DNA from: Oscillospiraceae bacterium
GTDB taxonomy: Bacteria; Bacillota; Clostridia; Saccharofermentanales; Saccharofermentanaceae
Length of the DNA stretch: 64,000 nt
Direction of reading: 5' to 3'
NCBI GenBank assembly: GCA_902775565.1
Contig: CACYMP010000003.1
Span: forward strand, 62,001 to 126,000
Below the pieces are notes generated by a model, which saw nothing but the letters and a program-made list of their open reading frames with translations, searched no databases and was not told the origin of the DNA. The position numbers and the translations under genes were made by a program. Positions 37,494-45,995 of this stretch are shown piece after piece. Numbering within the stretch: the first letter of the stretch is position 1; each line of letters begins with the position of its first letter.

Positions 37494-37522
37494 AGTGTAT
37501 AACAGTTTATAACTGTTGTCAA
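37494..37522 (-). promoter_or_regulatory. Promoter with built-in palindromic operator for the DUF975 gene
   Basis: On the minus strand TTGACA and TACACT are 17 nt apart. A 17-bp palindrome, AACAGTT-ATA-AACTGTT on that strand (37501-37517), fills the spacer and touches the -35, the typical position of a repressor site. The leader to the ATG is about 120 nt. Confidence 0.65.
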
Positions 37523-37673
37523 CTGTTTTATGGTGTTTATCGCAAACTTTTTTCGAAATGCCAGCAAAGCCTTGCAGATAAAGGGTTTGCACACTGTATA
37601 ACACCTGTTTATCGTGGCCTGTACTTATAAAAACTCGGTTTTTCGAATCTTATAGGTGTTTAAAATCACCGAT
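37523..37673. other. Intergenic stretch ahead of the palindrome array
   Basis: This is AT-rich noncoding sequence without a gene. It contains a small hairpin GGTG-N8-CACC at about 37655-37670 and scattered copies of CTGTTT/AACACC-like words. Nothing else is recognised. Confidence 0.4.
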
Positions 37674-37963
37674 TTAGGCTTAAAACATGCTTACGGCCTT
37701 ATTTAGCCGAAATATTTGCGGGTGCATGGTTTCAATTACGGCTAAAACAGCTTAAAAGACGATTTCAGCCGTAATCTTCAACTCAAAGATCATGGATTTT
37801 TCGGCTTTAAACATGCTTATATCCTTATTCAGCCGAAATATTCGCGGGTTCCGGATTTCTATTACGGCTAAAACAGCATATAAGGCGATTTCCAGCGGTA
37901 ATCCTCACCGCAACAGCCTTTGCTTTTCGGCTTAAAATGCGTTATATGCCATTTTCAGCCGTA
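37674..37963. repeat. Five palindromic units with exact 63-nt period
   Basis: Five units of 37-38 nt start at 37674, 37737, 37800, 37863 and 37926. Each begins with TTCGGCT or TACGGCT (the first reads TTAGGCT) and ends with AGCCGAA or AGCCGTA (the fourth reads AGCGGTA), so each can form a hairpin with a 7-9 bp stem. The units alternate, giving a 126-nt super-repeat: units 1 and 3 share AAACATGCTTA, units 2 and 4 share AAAACAGC, and the spacers after units 1 and 3 share GCGGGT. All frames read through the array contain stops, so it is noncoding. Confidence 0.85.
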
Positions 37964-38027
37964 ATTGCCGTGCTGCCAGACATTTATAACAGATCGATTT
38001 ACCCAAAATGTGCGTTCATAAGCATAT

Positions 38028-38064
38028 AAAAAGGGCCTCCCCGCAACCGGGAAAGCCCTTGGTG
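38028..38064 (-). terminator. Terminator of the 2-oxoacid oxidoreductase operon
   Basis: On the minus strand, after the gamma-subunit stop, a GC-rich hairpin (AAGGGC and TCCCGG pairing with CGGGGA and GCCCTT, with bulges) is followed by TTTTTAT. Confidence 0.8.
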
Positions 38065-38082
38065 TACTGTTATAACAGTCGA

Positions 38083-38622
38083 TTACTGAGCGTATGCTGC
38101 GCCCTTGTCGAAAGCTGCCATATTCGTAGGAATAAGACCGTGCTTTCTCTCAGGAAGGATCTCGTAAAGGGACTTCTCGAAAGAGTCTCTTGTGAAGCAT
38201 CCTGTTGCGGTTGCCATGCAGCCCATCATCGTGATAGGAGCAAACATCATCTTGCCGAGCTCTGAAGCGATATCGGAAGCAGGCATAGCGATTACCTTGA
38301 TGTCTGTTCTTTCAGGTCTTGTCTTGATGAGGGAAGAATCGAGGATCATGAGAGCTCCTGACTTGAGCTGTTTCTCGAACTTCTCCATGGAAGGCTGGTT
38401 GAGGCAGATAACAACGTCTGCATCGTTGACTACGGGTGAACCGATAGCCTCGTCGGAGATAACGACGGAGCAGTTAGCGGTACCGCCACGCATTTCAGGT
38501 CCGTATGAAGGGAACCATGAGACTTCCTTGCCTTCATAAAGAGCAGCTTCTGCTGCCATCTTGCCTGCGGAGAGGATTCCCTGACCGCCGAAACCGGCAA
38601 AAATTACAGAGAAATCAATCAT
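38083..38622 (-). CDS. 2-oxoacid:ferredoxin oxidoreductase gamma subunit
   Basis: This is the gamma component of a ferredoxin-dependent 2-oxoacid oxidoreductase. The 179-residue protein starts with VIFAGFGGQGILSAGKM and has WFPSYGPEMRGGTANCSV, both hallmarks of the family. It overlaps the beta-subunit stop by 4 nt. Substrate choice (branched-chain 2-oxoacids or 2-oxoglutarate) is not settled by this subunit. Confidence 0.92.
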   Translation of the reverse strand: MIDFSVIFAGFGGQGILSAGKMAAEAALYEGKEVSWFPSYGPEMRGGTANCSVVISDEAIGSPVVNDADVVICLNQPSMEKFEKQLKSGALMILDSSLIKTRPERTDIKVIAMPASDIASELGKMMFAPITMMGCMATATGCFTRDSFEKSLYEILPERKHGLIPTNMAAFDKGAAYAQ

Positions 38623-39443
38623 TTCTTCACCTCCCCAACGTTAACGCAGTTGTTTGCAGTAGCAGGTGTTGCACCTGAAACATACTTGCCGTTCTCATCG
38701 AACTTGAGGTCCTCACCCTTGTAGCATCCGAGAGGATACTGGGTCATCATGTTCTCCTTGAGCCATTCCATAGCAGCCAGAGGCTCCTTACCCCAGTTTG
38801 TAGGGCATGTGGAAAGGATCTCAACGAGAGAGAATCCGAGGTTGTTCTTCTGAACGTCGAAAGCCTTCTTGAGAGCTCTCTTTGCGTTCTGGATGTTCTT
38901 GAAATCAGTTACCGCAACACGCTCAACATATGCAGCGCCCGGGAGCTTTGAAAGGAACTCGGAAACATTGATAGGATAACCCTGTGTCTCAGGATTACGG
39001 CCCCAGGGAGATGTTGTCGTGACTTGGCCTACGAGTGTAGTAGGTGCCATCTGACCGGAAGTCATTCCGTAAACAGCGTTGTTAACGAAGATTACGGTGA
39101 TCTTCTCTCCTCTTGCAGCAGCGTGGACGATCTCAGCTGTACCGATGGAAGCGAGGTCGCCGTCTCCCTGATATGTGAAGACGAAGCTGTCCTTCAGGTT
39201 CCTCTTGATACCTGTTGCAACGGCAGGTGCTCTTCCGTGAGCAGCCTGGACCATGTCGCAAGCGATGTATTCGTAAGAGTTGTATGTGCATCCGACGGAT
39301 GCAACGCCTACTGCTGTCTCAAGTGCATCCTGCTCGACAAGTGTCTCAGCAACAAGTCTGTGGATGATGCCGTGGCAGCAGCCGGGGCAATAGTGGAAAG
39401 GCTTATCTGTAAGGCCTTTTGTGGGTTCGAAAACTACAGCCAT
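38619..39443 (-). CDS. 2-oxoacid:ferredoxin oxidoreductase beta subunit (TPP-binding)
   Basis: This is the thiamine pyrophosphate-binding subunit, 274 residues. Features are HYCPGCCHGIIHRLV near the N-terminus, HGRAPAVATGIKR, the TPP/Mg motif TYQGDGDLASIGTAEI and FVNNAVYGMTSGQMAPTT. It converts a 2-oxoacid plus CoA into acyl-CoA and CO2 and reduces ferredoxin. It abuts the alpha gene and overlaps the gamma gene. Confidence 0.95.
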   Translation of the reverse strand: MAVVFEPTKGLTDKPFHYCPGCCHGIIHRLVAETLVEQDALETAVGVASVGCTYNSYEYIACDMVQAAHGRAPAVATGIKRNLKDSFVFTYQGDGDLASIGTAEIVHAAARGEKITVIFVNNAVYGMTSGQMAPTTLVGQVTTTSPWGRNPETQGYPINVSEFLSKLPGAAYVERVAVTDFKNIQNAKRALKKAFDVQKNNLGFSLVEILSTCPTNWGKEPLAAMEWLKENMMTQYPLGCYKGEDLKFDENGKYVSGATPATANNCVNVGEVKK

Positions 39444-40534
39444 CAGAAATTACCTCCTTCTGTCATTTTTCCCTCGTGGATGGCAACGATCTTGTCGAGG
39501 ATCTCCTTCTGCATCGGGAGGTTGCCTCCGAGCCTGCCATGGAAGTAAACAGGCTTCTTGCCGTTAACGCCGAGCTTAACATCTTCGATCATCTGACCTG
39601 CGTTGAGCTCTACGTCGAGGAATGCCTTTACGCTGGGCATGTCAGCTGCTTCGGCGATCGCCTTGTAAGGGAAAGGCCAGAGCGTGATAGGTCTGATCAT
39701 ACCTACCTTGATGCCAAGCTCTGCAGCCTGGCGGATGACGTTGCGGGAGATACGTGAGCATGTGGAGAATGCCGTGATAACGACCTCAGCATCTTCCATG
39801 TTGATAGCCTCGTAACGCACTTCGTTAGCTTCAACGATCTTGTACTTCTCCTGAAGCTCGAGGTTCTTCTTCTCGAGAACATCCGGATCGATGTAGATGG
39901 AAGTAACTGTGTGGTGGAAGGAGTCACCCTTTCTGCCGCATGCAGCCCAGGGCTTCTCAACCTTAACGATGGGCTCCTCGTCACGGAAAGCAACAGGCTC
40001 CATCATCTGACCAAGAGTACCGTCACCCATGATCATGCATGTCATTCTGTACTTGTCAGCGAGGTTGAAAGCTTCGACTACGAGCTCATAAAGCTCCTGA
40101 ACGGAAGCAGGTGCGATGACGATGTTCCTGTAGTCACCGTGTCCGCCGCCCTTTGTAGCCTGGAAATAGTCGCCCTGTGCAGGCTGGATGCCGCCCAAGC
40201 CCGGGCCGGCTCTTACGATATTTACTACGACTGCGGGAAGCTCAGCGCCTGCAATGTAGGAAATGCCTTCCTGCTTGAGGGAGATTCCCGGAGATGAAGA
40301 AGATGTCATAACTCTGAAGCCTGCAGCAGCAGCACCGTAGACCATGTTAATGGCTGCGACCTCTGACTCGGCCTGAACGAAGTTACCACCGGCCTCGACC
40401 ATCTTCTTAGCCATGTAGTGCATGACTTCGGTCTGAGGGGTAATAGGATAACCGAAATAGTTACGGCAGCCGGCTCTTAAGGCTGCCTCGGCAATGACTT
40501 CATTGCCCTTCATTAAAACTCTTTTCTGTGCCAT
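39443..40534 (-). CDS. vorB: 2-oxoacid:ferredoxin oxidoreductase alpha subunit (VorB-like)
   Basis: This is the pyrimidine-binding and CoA-binding subunit, 363 residues. It shows GNEVIAEAALRAGCRNYFGY, then PITPQTEVMHY, SSSSPGISLKQEGISY and the C-terminal domain with RPITLWPFPYKAI. The layout matches the VorB group annotated as 3-methyl-2-oxobutanoate dehydrogenase, but KorA (2-oxoglutarate) is close, so the substrate is uncertain. The ATG at 40534 has GGAGGG 6 nt upstream. It lies between the ferredoxin gene and the beta gene. Confidence 0.88.
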   Translation of the reverse strand: MAQKRVLMKGNEVIAEAALRAGCRNYFGYPITPQTEVMHYMAKKMVEAGGNFVQAESEVAAINMVYGAAAAGFRVMTSSSSPGISLKQEGISYIAGAELPAVVVNIVRAGPGLGGIQPAQGDYFQATKGGGHGDYRNIVIAPASVQELYELVVEAFNLADKYRMTCMIMGDGTLGQMMEPVAFRDEEPIVKVEKPWAACGRKGDSFHHTVTSIYIDPDVLEKKNLELQEKYKIVEANEVRYEAINMEDAEVVITAFSTCSRISRNVIRQAAELGIKVGMIRPITLWPFPYKAIAEAADMPSVKAFLDVELNAGQMIEDVKLGVNGKKPVYFHGRLGGNLPMQKEILDKIVAIHEGKMTEGGNF

Positions 40535-40550
40535 AGATTCCCTCCGAAAC

Positions 40551-40766
40551 TTAATCACGCTCAACGGTGATTACGACATCCGGGCACTGCGTAGCGCAGA
40601 AGGTGCAGCCGATGCACTCTTCCGGATTGACGCATGTAGCCGGGTGATAACCCTTTGCGTTAAGCCTTGTCTTGTCCAGTTCGAGGATTTTCTTGGGGCA
40701 TGCAGCGACGCAAAGTCCGCAGCCCTTGCACAGATTCTCGTTAAAAGTAACTTTACCTTTAGCCAC
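40551..40766 (-). CDS. Ferredoxin-type delta subunit, 2x[4Fe-4S]
   Basis: This 71-residue iron-sulfur protein has CKGCGLCVAACPKKIL and CIGCTFCATQCPD, two complete CxxCxxCxxxCP clusters. It is the electron-transfer subunit of the following 2-oxoacid oxidoreductase and heads the operon. The start is GTG with GGAGGAGG upstream. Confidence 0.95.
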   Translation of the reverse strand: MAKGKVTFNENLCKGCGLCVAACPKKILELDKTRLNAKGYHPATCVNPEECIGCTFCATQCPDVVITVERD

Positions 40767-40822
40767 GATGAACCTCCTCCATTATCACAAGCGCGAAAAA
40801 CGCGCATAAAATAATTCAAAGT

Positions 40823-40851
40823 ATTATAAACATTATGGAGAACCGTTGCAA
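40823..40851 (-). promoter_or_regulatory. Promoter of the 2-oxoacid oxidoreductase operon
   Basis: On the minus strand TTGCAA (4 of 6) and TATAAT are 17 nt apart, 57 nt upstream of the ferredoxin start. A stable hairpin GCGCG-AAAAA-CGCGC (about 40792-40806) lies in the leader; on neither strand is it followed by a T run, so it is not a simple terminator. Confidence 0.65.
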
Positions 40852-40881
40852 CTGTAAAAATGGTTTGAGTGTTAACTCCGG

Positions 40882-42204
40882 TCAACCGTTCCGCCTTAAT
40901 CTTCCGCGCACCATTTTCACCGATTGCGAGATGAATTCCGGGATCATGGCAAAAGACTGGAAATACATTTTGGTGAAAACGCGCGTCTCCCTGAAAAACA
41001 GCGGAACTATAAGCACTTCATAGACATACGTGATGAGCGTCGCGACAGCAGCTCCGATGACCCCGAATTGCCAGATCAGCACTATATCCAGGGCTATATT
41101 CAGAAACATGGCCGTAACGGCATAGCTTTTCTCGTACTTGTAGAAGCCCTCGCCCGTTATCCAGATCGTTCTTGTATAGCCCGAAATGCCCACAAAAGAT
41201 GACCAGGAGAGGATTATCAGCGGTATAAATGCCCCGAGATAGTTACTCCCGTACATGAAAAATATGAATATCCAACCAAGACACGACATCAGGAGCGAGA
41301 ACACGAATGCCATAAGGTTAACGCCTGCCATGACAAGCTTGAACTGCTTTATGTAATCCCCGTGCGAGGTCTTTCTCTTCTCAAGGACAACCGGTCTTGA
41401 GGAATCAACAAGGGTAATCGGAATGAACTGCCAGCAAGTCGCAAGCACAACAGCCGCGGAATAGATGCCGACATTGGCAGAACCGCTCATCTTCTCAAGG
41501 ATGATCTTATCCACTTCCATGTAAATAATTATTGCCATGCTCGAAATGATACAGTTATAGCTGATCTTGAGCAGCGCCTTGGCATCCGCGAAGCTCGCTT
41601 TAAGCCTGACATCGGTTTTCTTAATGAATACGGCGGTGATTATTATCCCTGCGGCAAGCGCCTGCAGGCTGATCGAAAAAGCGAACCACTCTACTGTCGC
41701 TTTAACCAGCAACAGCACTATCCTGAAGATGGTATTTACGGTTATCGCACATACCAAAGCTATGGAGATGTACCTCATCTTGAGCTTTATGCGGAACCAG
41801 AAGACCAGCACTTCATAGGTCTGGAAGATCATGCCGAGCGACTGAAGGGCAGCAACGATAAACAGAGTGCGGTTTCCGGGATTCATACAGGCGATCAGCG
41901 CAAGGATGACAGGATAAGACACGACAGAAGCAATAAGCCTCATTACCAGGGCACTGCCGAGGTATCCTCCCTCCTTCCCGGGATTTCTGATTATCTCGGA
42001 TACGATGAGATTATCGAGTCCCAAACCCGCTAATGTCGTAAACATGGAGATCAAAGAGGCACAATAGTTTATCAGGCCATAGTCGGACGGGCCCAGATGC
42101 CTTGCGATGAGCGCGACGATCGTAAGTGAAGTCAGCATCGAATAGACATGCTGGACTATCACCCATATCGAATTGGAAAGGATCCTCTTTGAATTACCGC
42201 CCAT
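40882..42204 (-). CDS. Polysaccharide flippase (Wzx/PST family)
   Basis: This multi-pass membrane protein, 440 residues with about 12-14 hydrophobic segments, resembles O-antigen/teichuronic acid flippases that move lipid-linked repeat units across the membrane. It begins with SIWVIVQHVYSMLTSLTIVA and contains ARHLGPSDYGLINYCAS, the usual Wzx N-terminal signature. The ATG at 42204 has AAGGA upstream; an earlier in-frame start at 42243 would overlap the FkbM gene. It is the last gene of a glycan operon that also holds methyltransferases and glycosyltransferases. Confidence 0.9.
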   Translation of the reverse strand: MGGNSKRILSNSIWVIVQHVYSMLTSLTIVALIARHLGPSDYGLINYCASLISMFTTLAGLGLDNLIVSEIIRNPGKEGGYLGSALVMRLIASVVSYPVILALIACMNPGNRTLFIVAALQSLGMIFQTYEVLVFWFRIKLKMRYISIALVCAITVNTIFRIVLLLVKATVEWFAFSISLQALAAGIIITAVFIKKTDVRLKASFADAKALLKISYNCIISSMAIIIYMEVDKIILEKMSGSANVGIYSAAVVLATCWQFIPITLVDSSRPVVLEKRKTSHGDYIKQFKLVMAGVNLMAFVFSLLMSCLGWIFIFFMYGSNYLGAFIPLIILSWSSFVGISGYTRTIWITGEGFYKYEKSYAVTAMFLNIALDIVLIWQFGVIGAAVATLITYVYEVLIVPLFFRETRVFTKMYFQSFAMIPEFISQSVKMVRGRLRRNG

Positions 42205-42218
42205 CTTACGCAGGTCCT

Positions 42219-43106
42219 TTACTTGACCAGAAGAAGATTGCACTGGTTCATTCCATTCTCTTCAGCAACCATGCTGATCTCACCGATATCCCTGAAATCA
42301 TATTTTCCGGATTCATACTGCTCATAGCAGATAAACCTGCCAAAGCACGCTTTTATGTCATTAAGAAATCCTTCGTATCTTCCGTTGTGCTTGTAAAGCC
42401 TCGGGTTGAACTCCGTGAAGACCACGGCATCAGAATTCCTGAACGTATTCATGCCGCCTTTGAAGACTTCGGGTTCATGGCCTTCGACGTCGATCCAGAA
42501 AAGCGCCTTGTGATCAAGGGATATACCGTTCTCAGCGACAAACGAATCAAGCGTAATAAGCTTTACGGATTCACCGACGAATGTCTCGTCATTTTCGTTC
42601 TGGACGAGCCTGTCGCTGTCAGTACCTGCTATCTTGCAGTTGCCCATGTTACTGGGGTTTATGTCCATTTTTGCTTCGCCCGCCGCTTCTGATATTCCGG
42701 CTCTGAAAGTCCTTATATCATTAAATCCGTTGACCGCGCAGTTGGCATTAAGAAGGTTAAAGTTCCCGGTAACAGGCTCTACAGCATAAAAACCGCTTTC
42801 CTCACCAAGCTTGTCCCTGAAATAAACGACTGATGTTCCGACGTTTGCGCCGATATCTATAACTGCTGACGGACGTGCTTGTATGCTTGCGTAATAGCCG
42901 AGCACGAAATCCATTTCTTCCTTTGCCCAGATCTTCTTGTTCTCGACAATGTAATTGAGGATCGCCTGATCGGTATTCGAGAAGAAAAATGAAAGGCCGT
43001 CAGTCTGAACGCTGATATAAGGCATGCTCTCTCTTGCCAGACTGATAAGCTTAAGATCAGGCAGTTTGAGCAGTACTTTCTTTCCGGCTTTATCTATCAG
43101 TCCCAT
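42219..43106 (-). CDS. FkbM-family methyltransferase
   Basis: This 295-residue SAM-dependent methyltransferase has AVIDIGANVGTSVVYFRDK, then YAVEPVTGNFNLLNANCAVN and, later, ITLDSFV, ALFWIDVEGHEPEVFKGG, the FkbM pattern. In this cluster it probably O-methylates a sugar or another part of the surface glycan. AAGGA lies 7 nt before the ATG. The flippase starts 14 nt after its stop. Confidence 0.88.
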   Translation of the reverse strand: MGLIDKAGKKVLLKLPDLKLISLARESMPYISVQTDGLSFFFSNTDQAILNYIVENKKIWAKEEMDFVLGYYASIQARPSAVIDIGANVGTSVVYFRDKLGEESGFYAVEPVTGNFNLLNANCAVNGFNDIRTFRAGISEAAGEAKMDINPSNMGNCKIAGTDSDRLVQNENDETFVGESVKLITLDSFVAENGISLDHKALFWIDVEGHEPEVFKGGMNTFRNSDAVVFTEFNPRLYKHNGRYEGFLNDIKACFGRFICYEQYESGKYDFRDIGEISMVAEENGMNQCNLLLVK

Positions 43107-43164
43107 ATCTGTTCCTTAAAGCAGTTTTCCGTATGTTTACCGGACAAACCGATTATATCATGCC

Positions 43165-44100
43165 TCACTTTTTGATACAGCAGAACACCTTGTTGGTATC
43201 GTAGTCAGAAGGTCCGTTTACGGGAACGATATCGTCAGGCATACCTGAAATATCGATCAGACTGACTTCAAAGCCTGCGTTCTCGAGCATCTTTTCGCTG
43301 TCGTTTCCGAACATACGGAAGTGGTCATGCTGGCCGAAAAGCCTTAATCTGTCTTCTTCCGTGGCATTCTTATCCTCGCGCATCTGATCTGAAGATTCAT
43401 CGATCGGAAAACTGATTATGAGCATTCCGCCCTTCTTAAGAACGCGGCGGAATTCCGCCAGTGCCTTAAGATGATCGGAAACGTGCTCTAAAACGTGGTT
43501 GCAGAAGATGACATCCTCCGATTCCGAAGGAAGATCCAAAGCCGTGATATCCAGCTTTAAGTCTGCCCTTTTCTCGAAAAGATCTGCTGTCCTGACACGG
43601 ATGCCCTTGCGTCTGAACCAGAGCATCATTGACAGTTCAGGAGCAAAATACAGTATCTTTGAGCCTTTAAGCTGTTCAACTCTCTTATCTGCCCACGCTG
43701 CGATTATCCTTTGGCGCGGAGCGGAACGGCAGAAATCGCAGATAACATCCTGTCTCGATCCGGAGAAAGTCGCGGGGTTAAAGCGCTTCTCATCCGCGTA
43801 AAAGCGCTCATCACGGAACTGCTTAAAATACTTGTTGCAGCACGGGCAATACACCTCGCCCTTCTTCTCCTTGAACAGGAAAGCCGAGACAAACGAATAG
43901 TATCCATAGTAGAACTTCGTGTATCTGAGCAAAAACGAGAAAAGGCCAACGATCAGAACAGCAGGGACAAGTGCTGCGAGCAGCGACACCGGTGCCGGTA
44001 ATGCAAGTCGCGCCAGGAAAAAGCCTCCGGCATAGAAGGCTGTGAAAAGCACCGCCTTTACGGCTATATTAAAAACGGCGTTTCTGTCATACTTTCTCAT
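43165..44100 (-). CDS. Membrane-attached class I SAM methyltransferase with Cys-rich segment
   Basis: This is a 311-residue protein. Two hydrophobic N-terminal segments (about 15-65) are followed by a Cys-rich part (CPCCNKYF, CDFCRSAPRQR), possibly zinc binding. A methyltransferase domain follows with FCNHVLEHVSDHLKALAEF and RVLKKGGMLIISFPID, typical of the Methyltransf_11 group. The SAM-binding glycine loop is degenerate (ILYFAPELSM). The start overlaps the end of the glycosyltransferase gene by 14 nt. Confidence 0.8.
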   Translation of the reverse strand: MRKYDRNAVFNIAVKAVLFTAFYAGGFFLARLALPAPVSLLAALVPAVLIVGLFSFLLRYTKFYYGYYSFVSAFLFKEKKGEVYCPCCNKYFKQFRDERFYADEKRFNPATFSGSRQDVICDFCRSAPRQRIIAAWADKRVEQLKGSKILYFAPELSMMLWFRRKGIRVRTADLFEKRADLKLDITALDLPSESEDVIFCNHVLEHVSDHLKALAEFRRVLKKGGMLIISFPIDESSDQMREDKNATEEDRLRLFGQHDHFRMFGNDSEKMLENAGFEVSLIDISGMPDDIVPVNGPSDYDTNKVFCCIKK

Positions 44101-45073
44101 TTTCAGTTCTTGCCCTTTTCCTCAGCATCGCAAAATATATGTGCGGCATGACTGTCACTCCGATAAGCTTAAGCTTCATTCCGAAAGGCGCGGAAGACCA
44201 TATGACGGACATGGTAACGCCCAGCGTCTTTTTCCTTAAGTTCCATACTTCCCCGTCTTTTCCTTCGCGGAGCATGACCCGCATAAGCCAAAGTCCGGTT
44301 TCTGCTTCACGCCTGTCTATGTTCTTTAAGATAGCGCGGTCATTCCGGCACTCAGATTTCTGCCTTTCATACATCGTAAAATAATCAGGCCATATGCCGG
44401 GAAGCGCAGAATGAGTGACAGAGCTCTTACGCTTAATGTACTGATAAAGCGGGGTCTTGAAACTAAATACAGACTTTGCCTTCCTGCAGCAATGATATAC
44501 GTAATATGCATCTTCATAAACCCTTAATCCAGTGTCGAAACGGATTTCCGAGAATGCTTCACGTCTGAAAAGCTTTGCCCAGACGCTCAATCGGATATCG
44601 CCCTGCTGGCCTTTGAAATGAGCATGAAGTATCTCATCTGAAGTGCTGTAGACAGAATCAACCGAGCCTTCATCAGGAGTCTTTACGCCCTTTTCGTCCA
44701 CATTGAAAAATGAGCACTGCGTGATATCGGCACCGCTTTGCTCCGCATAGGAATGAAGTTCTTTCAGGAAGTCCGGTTCGAGCTTGTCATCGGCATCGAC
44801 AAAGGCAACGTATCTGCCGTTTGCAGCATCAAGTCCTTTGTTCCTTGCAGCTGACACCCCGCTCTTCGGAAGACGGATGACATTTATCCTGGCATCTTTT
44901 GCAGCAAAGTCTTCTGCGATCTTTGCAGTATCGTCGGATGAGCCGTCATCAATTACTGTCAATTCCCAGGAACAAAACGTCTGAGATACTATGCTGTCCA
45001 GACAGTCAGACAGATAAGATCCGGCATTACAGGCCGGAACGATAACAGATATCTCAGGATCCATGGCTGACAT
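44087..45073 (-). CDS. GT2-family glycosyltransferase
   Basis: This 328-residue family 2 glycosyltransferase transfers a sugar during glycan synthesis. It has ISVIVPACNAGSYLSDCLDS, LTVIDDGSSDDTAKIAEDFA and the AFVDADDKLEPDFL metal-binding DxD region. The start at 45073 (ATG) has GGAAAGG 7 nt upstream; an ATG at 45064 is possible. It overlaps the radical SAM stop by 20 nt. Confidence 0.88.
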   Translation of the reverse strand: MSAMDPEISVIVPACNAGSYLSDCLDSIVSQTFCSWELTVIDDGSSDDTAKIAEDFAAKDARINVIRLPKSGVSAARNKGLDAANGRYVAFVDADDKLEPDFLKELHSYAEQSGADITQCSFFNVDEKGVKTPDEGSVDSVYSTSDEILHAHFKGQQGDIRLSVWAKLFRREAFSEIRFDTGLRVYEDAYYVYHCCRKAKSVFSFKTPLYQYIKRKSSVTHSALPGIWPDYFTMYERQKSECRNDRAILKNIDRREAETGLWLMRVMLREGKDGEVWNLRKKTLGVTMSVIWSSAPFGMKLKLIGVTVMPHIYFAMLRKRARTENEKV

Positions 45074-45965
45074 CGAGGGGCCTTTCCGTCTGCAGAGCTC
45101 TTTCGATCTTGATGTTCGAATCACAGCCGCAGGCCTTGCACATCGTGATGCGTTCTTTCCTGTCGATCAGACGGTAGATCGCGTCATGCAGCTTCGCGGG
45201 ATCTTCATTCTCGCTGTTTAGGACATCCACATATTCGCCTTCAACTTCCGGAGATATTCCGAGGCGTATCGCATGTGCCTGTCTCGGGCAGGCATAGAGC
45301 TTGCCTCTGAACAATGTATTGCAGTGTTTTCTGGAGTAGCACGCGTCATATCTGTGCTGCGTCCTGCGCTCTTTCTCGTCGCGTTCATTTACGCCGCCGA
45401 AGTCCCACCAGTAATCTGTCTCGGCAACATCACAATCTATGCCTTCGTCCCTGCATATCTGCATGAACTCTTCAAGCTTGGAGGACAGTTCACCGTAATT
45501 GCTGAAAAGCACTTTAAGCTTTGGCGTCTCTTTCATGGAACGAATGCATTCTTCTGAAGGCACTATCGTCCCGTTAGTTATCACCTCGACCTCGTCAATA
45601 CGGTCAAGTGCTTCTTCCCTTAAATATTCCAATATCCTCATGAGGACCTTCTGACTGACAAACGGTTCACCGCCAAGGATCTTGAGCTGTTTGACCCTGA
45701 CTGCCTTGAATATTCTCCTGAGGCTTGCGATCACTTCCTCTGGGTCAAGATTCTCGGGCTTATGATAGTACTGCATGAGATTTGAGCAGTTACGGCACTT
45801 CAAAGAACAGCACTCGGTAATAACGACATCCAGAAAGACCATAGTATCCGGATACTTTTTTCGGCGCGCATAGTTATACATACCCGTCCTGGAAATAAGC
45901 GGCCAGAGATGAAATGTTCTCGCCGCAACGGCGGCAAAGTGACGTAAAGCTTTATGTTCTGACAT
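45054..45965 (-). CDS. Radical SAM protein in glycan cluster
   Basis: This 303-residue radical SAM enzyme has the CSLKCRNC (CxxxCxxC) motif that binds the [4Fe-4S] cluster and SAM, then KQLKILGGEPFVSQ. Additional cysteines occur in YSRKHCNTLFRGKLYACPRQ and CKACGCDSN, which might hold an auxiliary cluster. Such proteins lie in many capsule and glycopeptide clusters, but the substrate is unknown. No ribosome binding site precedes the ATG; the -10 hexamer TAAAAT lies 6 nt upstream, so it is predicted to be leaderless. It is divergent from the next glycosyltransferase. Confidence 0.85.
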   Translation of the reverse strand: MSEHKALRHFAAVAARTFHLWPLISRTGMYNYARRKKYPDTMVFLDVVITECCSLKCRNCSNLMQYYHKPENLDPEEVIASLRRIFKAVRVKQLKILGGEPFVSQKVLMRILEYLREEALDRIDEVEVITNGTIVPSEECIRSMKETPKLKVLFSNYGELSSKLEEFMQICRDEGIDCDVAETDYWWDFGGVNERDEKERRTQHRYDACYSRKHCNTLFRGKLYACPRQAHAIRLGISPEVEGEYVDVLNSENEDPAKLHDAIYRLIDRKERITMCKACGCDSNIKIERALQTERPLDVSHGS

Positions 45966-45971
45966 GAGACA

Positions 45972-45989
45972 ATTTTACCATGCTATAAT
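45972..45989. promoter_or_regulatory. Back-to-back extended -10 promoters of two leaderless genes
   Basis: On the + strand TGCTATAAT (45981-45989) is followed by 6 nt and the ATG at 45996. On the - strand TGGTAAAAT (hexamer at 45972-45977) is followed by 6 nt and the ATG at 45965. Both are extended -10 elements, and both put the predicted start of transcription on the A of the start codon. The two genes are only 30 nt apart. Confidence 0.65.
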
Positions 45990-45995
45990 GTAAAA

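Noticed and set aside
37674..37963. Possible CRISPR array
   Set aside because: Units vary at many positions, alternate between two types, and the spacers are also similar (1 and 3 share GCGGGT); no cas genes are nearby.
40792..40806. Hairpin GCGCG-AAAAA-CGCGC as terminator
   Set aside because: No T run follows on either strand; it lies in the leader of the ferredoxin operon.
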